Below are positions 59,237 through 64,000 of a stretch of DNA of 64,000 nt, in pieces (within the stretch, counting starts at the first letter, position 1; every line of letters starts with the position of its first letter). Below the pieces are notes generated by a model. The model was given only the letters and a program-made list of their open reading frames with translations. It had not been told where the DNA came from and searched no databases. A program made the translations under genes and the position numbers. Source of the stretch: Streptomyces sp. CMB-StM0423 (GTDB taxonomy: Bacteria > Actinomycetota > Actinomycetes > Streptomycetales > Streptomycetaceae); NCBI RefSeq assembly GCF_002847285.1, contig NZ_CP025407.1, positions 1,364,001 to 1,428,000 on the forward strand. The letters are read 5' to 3'.

Positions 59237-59629
59237 ATGGACGCACCCCTCCCGCTGCTCGTCGTGGACGCCGCCAACGTCGTCGGGTCGGTGCCCGACG
59301 GCTGGTGGCGCGACCGGCGCGGGGCGGCGGAGCGGCTGCGCGACGGCCTCGTGCCGTACGCCTCGGCGGGCGTGGCCGGGCTGCCGGGTCCGGTGGAGGT
59401 GGTGCTCGTGGTCGAGGGCGCGGCCCGCGGGGTGGCGGCGGTGCCGGGAGTACGGGTCGTGGCGGCGGACGGCAGCGGGGACGACCGGATCGTGGCCGTC
59501 GTCGCGGAGGCGGCCGAGCGGGATCCGGAGCGCCGCGTGCTGGTGGTCACGGCGGACCGCGCGCTGCGCGACCGCGTCCACCGCCACGGCGCGGCCACGG
59601 CGGGCCCGCGCACGGTCCGTCCCGCCTGA
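59237..59629 (+). CDS. NYN/PIN-like small RNase-fold protein
   Basis: The 130-residue protein has the NYN-type pattern: LPLLVVDAANVVGSVPDGWWRDRRGAAERLRDGLV (Asp and Asn near the N-terminus), VVLVVEGAARG, VRVVAADGSGDDRIVAVVAEAAERDP and VLVVTADRALRDRVHRHGA, with the conserved Asp in TADRAL. Such proteins are metal-dependent RNases or NTP pyrophosphohydrolases by annotation; the acidic cluster supports a PIN-like nuclease. ATG 59237 is chosen because it opens directly into the first core strand. It is convergent with dxs, separated by a hairpin. Confidence 0.78.
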   Translation: MDAPLPLLVVDAANVVGSVPDGWWRDRRGAAERLRDGLVPYASAGVAGLPGPVEVVLVVEGAARGVAAVPGVRVVAADGSGDDRIVAVVAEAAERDPERRVLVVTADRALRDRVHRHGAATAGPRTVRPA

Positions 59630-59659
59630 CGCCCGCGGCACCGGCGGACACACGCCGGA

Positions 59660-59683
59660 GGGGCGGCCCGTACGAGCCGCCCC
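59660..59683. terminator. Bidirectional terminator between the NYN gene and dxs
   Basis: Arms GGGGCGGC (59660-59667) and GCCGCCCC (59676-59683) between convergent stops. Confidence 0.6.
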
Positions 59684-59703
59684 TCCGTCTGCCGTTGCGG
59701 GAC

Positions 59704-61662
59704 TCAGTCCCCGACGACCTTCGACACCGTGCCTTCCCCGGTGCCCTGGGCCCCGATGTCCTCGCCCGCGCGCCGGTCGAGACGGGCGACCAGGCCGGTG
59801 ACCTGGCGGGCGATGTCCGGGGCCGTCAGGCCGATGTCCGCCAGGACCTCCTTGCGGGAGGCGTGGTCCAGGAAGCGCTCCGGGATGCCGAAGTCGCGCA
59901 GCGGGATGTCGACGCCCGCGTCGCGCAGCGCCTGCGCGACGGCGGAGCCGACGCCGCCGGTGCGGATGTTGTCCTCGACGGTGACGACCACGCGGTGCCG
60001 CTCCGCGAGCGGCGGCAGCGCGGCGTCGACGGGCTTGACCCAGCGCGGGTCGACGACCGTCGTCGTGATGCCCTGCTTGTCGAGCAGCCCGGCGACCTCC
60101 AGGCACATCGGCGCCAGCGCGCCGACGGAGACCAGCAGCACGTCGGGCCGCTCCGCGCCCTCGGTGCCGGCCGCCGGCTCGTGGAGCACGTCCATGCCGC
60201 CGATCCGGCCGACCGCGGGGACCGCGGGGCCGACGGCGCCCTTGGAGTAGCGCACGACGGTCGGGGCGTCGTCGACGGCGACGGCCTCGCGCAACTGGGC
60301 GCGTACCTGGTCGGCGTCGCGCGGTGCGGCGATCCGCAGCCCGGGGACGACCTGGAGGATCGACATGTCCCACATGCCGTTGTGGGAGGCGCCGTCGCTG
60401 CCGGTGACCCCGGCGCGGTCCAGGACGAACGTCACCCCGCAGCGGTGCAGCGCGACGTCCATCAGCACCTGGTCGAACGCCCGGTTGAGGAAGGTGGCGT
60501 AGACGGCGAAGACCGGGTGCAGGCCGCCGGTGGCCAGTCCCGCGGCGGAGACCGCGGCGTGCTGCTCGGCGATGCCCACGTCGTAGACCCGGTCGGGGAA
60601 GGTCTCGGCGAACTTCTGCAGGCCCACGGGGCGCATCATCGCGGCGGTGATCCCGACGACGTCGGGGCGCTCGCGGCCGATCCGTACCATCTCGTCGGCG
60701 AAGACGGAGGTCCAGTCGGCGCCGCCCGCGGCCACCGGCAGGCCGGTGTCCGGGTGGATGACGCCGACCTGGTGGAACTGGTCGGCCTCGTCCTGGCGCG
60801 CGGGCAGGTAGCCGCGGCCCTTCTCGGTCAGGCAGTGCACGATGACGGGGCCCCCGAAGCGGCGGGCGCGCTGGAGGGCGGACTCGACGGCGGCGATGTC
60901 GTGGCCGTCGATGGGGCCGACGTACTTCAGCCCCAGGTCCTCGAACATGCCCTGCGGCGCGATGAAGTCCTTCAGGCCCTTCTTGGCGCCGTGCAGGGTC
61001 TCGTACAGCGGCTTGCCGACGACGGGCGTACGGTCCAGCAGCTCCTTGCCGCGGGCGAGGAAGCGCTCGTAGCCGTCGGTGGTGCGCAGGGTGGCGAGAT
61101 GGTCGGCGAGGCCGCCGATGGTGGGGGCGTACGAGCGCTCGTTGTCGTTGACGACGATGACGAGGGGGCGGTCCTGGGCGGCGGCGATGTTGTTCAGCGC
61201 CTCCCAGGCCATGCCGCCGGTCAGCGCGCCGTCGCCGATGACCGCGACGACGGCGGCGTCGCGGCCGCGCACCTCGTTGGCCTTGGCCAGGCCGTCGGCC
61301 CAGCCGAGGACGGTGGAGGCGTGGCTGTTCTCGATGACGTCGTGGTCGGACTCGGCCCGCGAGGGGTAGCCGGACAGGCCGCCCTTCTTCTTGAGCTTGC
61401 CGAAGTCCTGGCGGCCGGTGAGCAGCTTGTGCACGTACGACTGGTGGCCGGTGTCCCACAGCACCCGGTCGCGGGGCGATTCGAAGACCCGGTGCAGCGC
61501 GATGCTCAGCTCCACCACGCCGAGGTTGGGGCCGAGGTGGCCGCCGGTGCGGGCGACGGATTCCACCAGGAAGGTGCGGATCTCCGCGGCCAGCCGGTCG
61601 AGCTGCTCGGGACCGAGCCGGTCCAGGTCGCGCGGTCCCCTGATACGGGCCAGCAGTGCCAC
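59704..61662 (-). CDS. dxs: 1-deoxy-D-xylulose-5-phosphate synthase
   Basis: The 652-residue enzyme makes DXP from pyruvate and glyceraldehyde-3-phosphate, the first step of the MEP isoprenoid pathway. It shows [37 protein letters not shown], the thiamine-diphosphate motif [18 protein letters not shown] (GDG...N), [23 protein letters not shown], the transketolase Glu region [38 protein letters not shown] and a C-terminal domain with [19 protein letters not shown]. Length is normal. Streptomyces often carry two dxs copies; whether another exists is not visible here. It is downstream of the xylose-type transporter but after its terminator. Confidence 0.96.
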   Translation of the reverse strand: MALLARIRGPRDLDRLGPEQLDRLAAEIRTFLVESVARTGGHLGPNLGVVELSIALHRVFESPRDRVLWDTGHQSYVHKLLTGRQDFGKLKKKGGLSGYPSRAESDHDVIENSHASTVLGWADGLAKANEVRGRDAAVVAVIGDGALTGGMAWEALNNIAAAQDRPLVIVVNDNERSYAPTIGGLADHLATLRTTDGYERFLARGKELLDRTPVVGKPLYETLHGAKKGLKDFIAPQGMFEDLGLKYVGPIDGHDIAAVESALQRARRFGGPVIVHCLTEKGRGYLPARQDEADQFHQVGVIHPDTGLPVAAGGADWTSVFADEMVRIGRERPDVVGITAAMMRPVGLQKFAETFPDRVYDVGIAEQHAAVSAAGLATGGLHPVFAVYATFLNRAFDQVLMDVALHRCGVTFVLDRAGVTGSDGASHNGMWDMSILQVVPGLRIAAPRDADQVRAQLREAVAVDDAPTVVRYSKGAVGPAVPAVGRIGGMDVLHEPAAGTEGAERPDVLLVSVGALAPMCLEVAGLLDKQGITTTVVDPRWVKPVDAALPPLAERHRVVVTVEDNIRTGGVGSAVAQALRDAGVDIPLRDFGIPERFLDHASRKEVLADIGLTAPDIARQVTGLVARLDRRAGEDIGAQGTGEGTVSKVVGD

Positions 61663-61823
61663 CCGTGCCTCCTTGCTGTCGCAGCCTGCCTTCGGGCCGT
61701 ACGGCCCGGGCCCCGCCGTCCGTGCGGACGTGCCGGGCCCGAAGCGTCCGGTCGAGTCTAATGTTCCCGATGTCCGGTCGCTGATCCGACAGTGCGATGT
61801 ATGCCACAGGTCCGCAACAGCTA

Positions 61824-61853
61824 CACCCCCGTACCGGGGTCGGTACGGGGGTG
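61824..61853 (-). terminator. Terminator after the xylH-like gene
   Basis: Perfect 12-bp arms CACCCCCGTACC (61824-61835) and GGTACGGGGGTG (61842-61853) with a 6-nt loop, 27 bp past the leftward permease stop. Confidence 0.75.
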
Positions 61854-61879
61854 CAGGCGGGTGGCGGGCGTCACGCCGG

Positions 61880-63214
61880 TCAGGCGCGTCCGGCCGTTTT
61901 CTGGGTGCGGCGGGAGACGGAGTCGATGACGACCGCCGCCAGCAGCACCGAGCCGGTGATCATGTACTGCACCGGCGCGTCGATGCCCTTGAGCGCCAGG
62001 CCCGACTGGATGGACATGATGACCAGCACGCCGAGCAGCGCGGACCAACTGCTGCCGCGGCCGCCGTAGAGGCTGGTGCCGCCGATGACGGCCGCCGCGA
62101 TGGCGTTCATCAGCAGCGTGCCGCCGCCCGCGCCCTGGTTCGCCGCGGCGATGGTCGACGTCATGAACAGACCGCCGACCGCCGCCAGCGTGCCGGAGAC
62201 GGCGAAGACCGCGATGCGCATCAGGTCGACGTCGATACCCGCCCGGCGGCTGGCCTCGACGCTGCCGCCGAGGGCGAAGATCCGCCGGCCGAAGCCGGTG
62301 CGGCGCAGCGTGAAGTCCGCGCCGACGACGACGATGAGGAAGATGAGCAGCGCCAGCGGCAGGCCCTTGTACTGGTTCAGCACGTACGCCGGGACGTACG
62401 CGAGCACCGCGAGCACGGCCGTACGCAGGATGATCTCGCTCAGCGGGCGCGACGGCACCCCGGCCGCCTCGCGCCGCTTCGCCCCGAAGTACGCGGCGGC
62501 GAAGTAGCCGCCGACGGCGATCGTGGCCACGCCGTAGGCGGCGGCGACGTCGGTGAAGTAGTACGTGGTGAGCTTGCCGACCACGCCGTCGGAGTCGATG
62601 TTGATGGTGCCGGAGCTGCCCAGGATGTAGAGCATCAGGCCCTGCCAGCCGAGCAGCCCCGCGAGGGTCACCACGAGCGGCGGGACGCCGATCCGGGCGA
62701 AGAAGAAGCCGTGGAAGGTGCCGGTCGCGGTGCCGACCAGGATCGCGAGGATGATCGCCGGGACTTCCGGCATCCCCTCCTGGACGGCCAGCACGGCGAA
62801 CACCGCGCCGGCGAGGCCGCTGACCGAGCCGATCGACAGGTCGATCTCGCCGAGCAGCAGCACGAAGATGATGCCGACGGCTATCAGCCCGGGACCGGCG
62901 ATGTCGATGGAGATGTTCGACAGGTTCTGCGCGGACAGGAAGGCGTCGTCCAGGCCCTGGAAGATCGCCATGATGAGGATCAGGCCGACGATGACCGGGA
63001 CGGAGCCCAGCTCACCCCCGCGCATGCGGCGCTTGAACTCGGTCAGATAGCCGGCGAAGCCCTGCTCGCGGACGACCAGCCGGGGGTCGACGGCGGTGAC
63101 GGCGCCCTTGGCGACACCGGGCGAGGACTCGGCGGGCGGGGTATCGGCGGGTGCGGCGGACTTCGCGAGGTCGGGCTTCGCGGAGTCCTTTTTCTTGATC
63201 CCCTCGGTGCTCAC
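61880..63214 (-). CDS. xylH: Xylose-type ABC transporter permease
   Basis: The 444-residue membrane protein has a hydrophilic N-terminal tail (~65 residues rich in Lys, Ala and Pro) and about ten membrane helices with [69 protein letters not shown] and [29 protein letters not shown]. The spacing and the central cytoplasmic insert match XylH. It overlaps the ATPase by 4 bp. Gene name follows the S. coelicolor synteny I recall; the sugar specificity is family-based. Clearly paralogous to the permease at 26.3-27.5 kb. Confidence 0.9.
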   Translation of the reverse strand: MSTEGIKKKDSAKPDLAKSAAPADTPPAESSPGVAKGAVTAVDPRLVVREQGFAGYLTEFKRRMRGGELGSVPVIVGLILIMAIFQGLDDAFLSAQNLSNISIDIAGPGLIAVGIIFVLLLGEIDLSIGSVSGLAGAVFAVLAVQEGMPEVPAIILAILVGTATGTFHGFFFARIGVPPLVVTLAGLLGWQGLMLYILGSSGTINIDSDGVVGKLTTYYFTDVAAAYGVATIAVGGYFAAAYFGAKRREAAGVPSRPLSEIILRTAVLAVLAYVPAYVLNQYKGLPLALLIFLIVVVGADFTLRRTGFGRRIFALGGSVEASRRAGIDVDLMRIAVFAVSGTLAAVGGLFMTSTIAAANQGAGGGTLLMNAIAAAVIGGTSLYGGRGSSWSALLGVLVIMSIQSGLALKGIDAPVQYMITGSVLLAAVVIDSVSRRTQKTAGRA

Positions 63215-63993
63215 TTCGCTGCCTCCGCACTTCCGCGCGCCGAGCGGCGCGTCACGGCGTTGTCCGTGGCGCCCGTGATGGCGGCGACGATCTCCTCCTG
63301 CGTCGTGGTCGCGACGTCGAAGACGCCGTTGTTACGGCCGAGGCGCAGGACGGCGACCCGGTCGGCGACGGCCTTGACGTCCTCCATGTTGTGGCTGATC
63401 AGCAGCACGGCGTGGTCGCGCTCGCGCAGCCGCTCGACGAGGTCGAGCACCTGGGCGGTCTGCTCGACGCCGAGGGCGGCGGTGGGCTCGTCGAGGATGA
63501 CGAGCTTGGGGTCGCCGAGGAGCGAGCGGGCGATGGCCACGGTCTGCCGCTGGCCGCCGGACAGGGAGGCGGTGGGGATGCGGACGCTGGGGATGCGGAT
63601 GGACAGGGTGGTGAGCAACTCGCGGGCGCGGCGCTCCATTTCGACCTCGTCCAGGACACCCGCGCGGCGGATCTCGCGGCCGAGGAAGAGGTTGCCGACG
63701 ACGTCGAGGTTGTCGCAGAGCGACAGGTCCTGGTAGACGGTCGCGATGCCCAGGTCCTGGGCGTCGTGCGGCTTGTGGATACGAACGGGGCGGCCGCCCC
63801 ACTCGATGCGGCCGTCGTCGATGGCGTGGACGCCGGCGACGGTCTTGACGAGCGTGGACTTCCCGGCGCCGTTGTCGCCGACGAGGGCGACCACTTCACC
63901 GGCGCGGACCTCGAGATCGACGTCGGTGAGTGCCTGGACGGCACCGAACCGCTTCGAGATCCCGCGCAACGCCAGCACGGGCGTAGCGGACAC
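63211..63993 (-). CDS. xylG: Xylose-type ABC transporter ATP-binding protein (single domain)
   Basis: The 260-residue ATPase has Walker A GDNGAGKST, Q-loop VYQDLSLCDNLDV, signature LSGGQRQTVAIARSLL, Walker B LVILDEPTAALG and H-loop ISHNMEDVK, ending RLGRNNGVFDVATTTQEEIVAAITGATDN. Only one ATPase domain is present, unlike the double-domain enterobacterial XylG. GTG 63993 is 7 bp from the window end; the substrate-binding gene is presumably just outside. It shares long blocks with the ATPase at 25.4-26.3 kb. GTG rather than ATG is the only start available in the window. Confidence 0.9.
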   Translation of the reverse strand: MSATPVLALRGISKRFGAVQALTDVDLEVRAGEVVALVGDNGAGKSTLVKTVAGVHAIDDGRIEWGGRPVRIHKPHDAQDLGIATVYQDLSLCDNLDVVGNLFLGREIRRAGVLDEVEMERRARELLTTLSIRIPSVRIPTASLSGGQRQTVAIARSLLGDPKLVILDEPTAALGVEQTAQVLDLVERLRERDHAVLLISHNMEDVKAVADRVAVLRLGRNNGVFDVATTTQEEIVAAITGATDNAVTRRSARGSAEAAK

Positions 63994-64000
63994 GTGAACC

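Overview
The window is very GC-rich, densely coding DNA from a filamentous actinomycete, most probably Streptomyces or a close relative. Supporting markers are the sporulation regulator WhiI, a SAV2148-type HEPN protein, DUF397, DUF3000 and DUF5709 proteins, a coproporphyrin-type haem set, an orphan proteasome beta subunit, frequent GTG starts and ATGA/GTGA gene overlaps. From memory, the order xylGH - dxs - fadB/fadA - rnd - whiI - DUF3000 - hemE - hemQ - hemG - murC - msrB matches the conserved core near SCO6009-SCO6061 of S. coelicolor; this was not checked by alignment.

Left part (1-17.7 kb) is accessory in character. It holds the end of an FHA protein, the remnant of an NTF2-type penicillin-binding protein that has lost its catalytic centre, an ABC exporter behind a MerR-type promoter, a DHA3-like MFS exporter, a nucleotidyltransferase, and an Erm-type 23S rRNA methyltransferase preceded by a 41-codon leader ORF. 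These last four look like a macrolide/lincosamide-type resistance block. Next come two DEDDh exonucleases flanking the HEPN protein, a secreted trypsin-like protease, an orphan DUF397 protein, an APH(6)-like kinase, an isolated PrcB paralogue without prcA or pup, a two-gene surface-polysaccharide cassette (GT29-like transferase plus pyruvyl transferase), a GNAT enzyme and a flavohaemoglobin.

From 19.0 to 22.5 kb there is about 3.5 kb without a credible gene but rich in repeats: a 100-bp tandem array, a run of 13 G, a degenerate 113-135 bp repeat with a perfect 39-bp duplication, a cloverleaf-like element with three GCGAAGC mini-hairpins inside a long stem, and an 82-bp tandem array. It may mark the border between accessory and core DNA.

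From 22.5 to 33.5 kb a DUF5709 protein is followed by a DeoR-type repressor divergent from an eight-gene carbohydrate operon: XylFGH-like ABC transporter, two FGGY kinases, a histidine phosphatase, a 2-hydroxyacid dehydrogenase and a secreted protein. No isomerase or aldolase is present, so the substrate is open. Its transporter is a close paralogue of the xylGH-like genes at 61.9-64 kb.

The right part (33.5-64 kb) is core metabolism and development: msrB/murC, RibD-like reductase, ZapE-like ATPase, a PhoX-like phosphatase behind a PHO box, cell-surface enzymes, a CoA-disulfide-reductase-like flavoprotein, the haem genes hemG, hemQ and hemE (hemG carries an in-frame GC-rich palindromic insertion), a secreted tripeptidyl aminopeptidase, whiI, RNase D, the fatty-acid oxidation pair fadA/fadB, dxs, and the xylose-type transporter, which runs off the right end.
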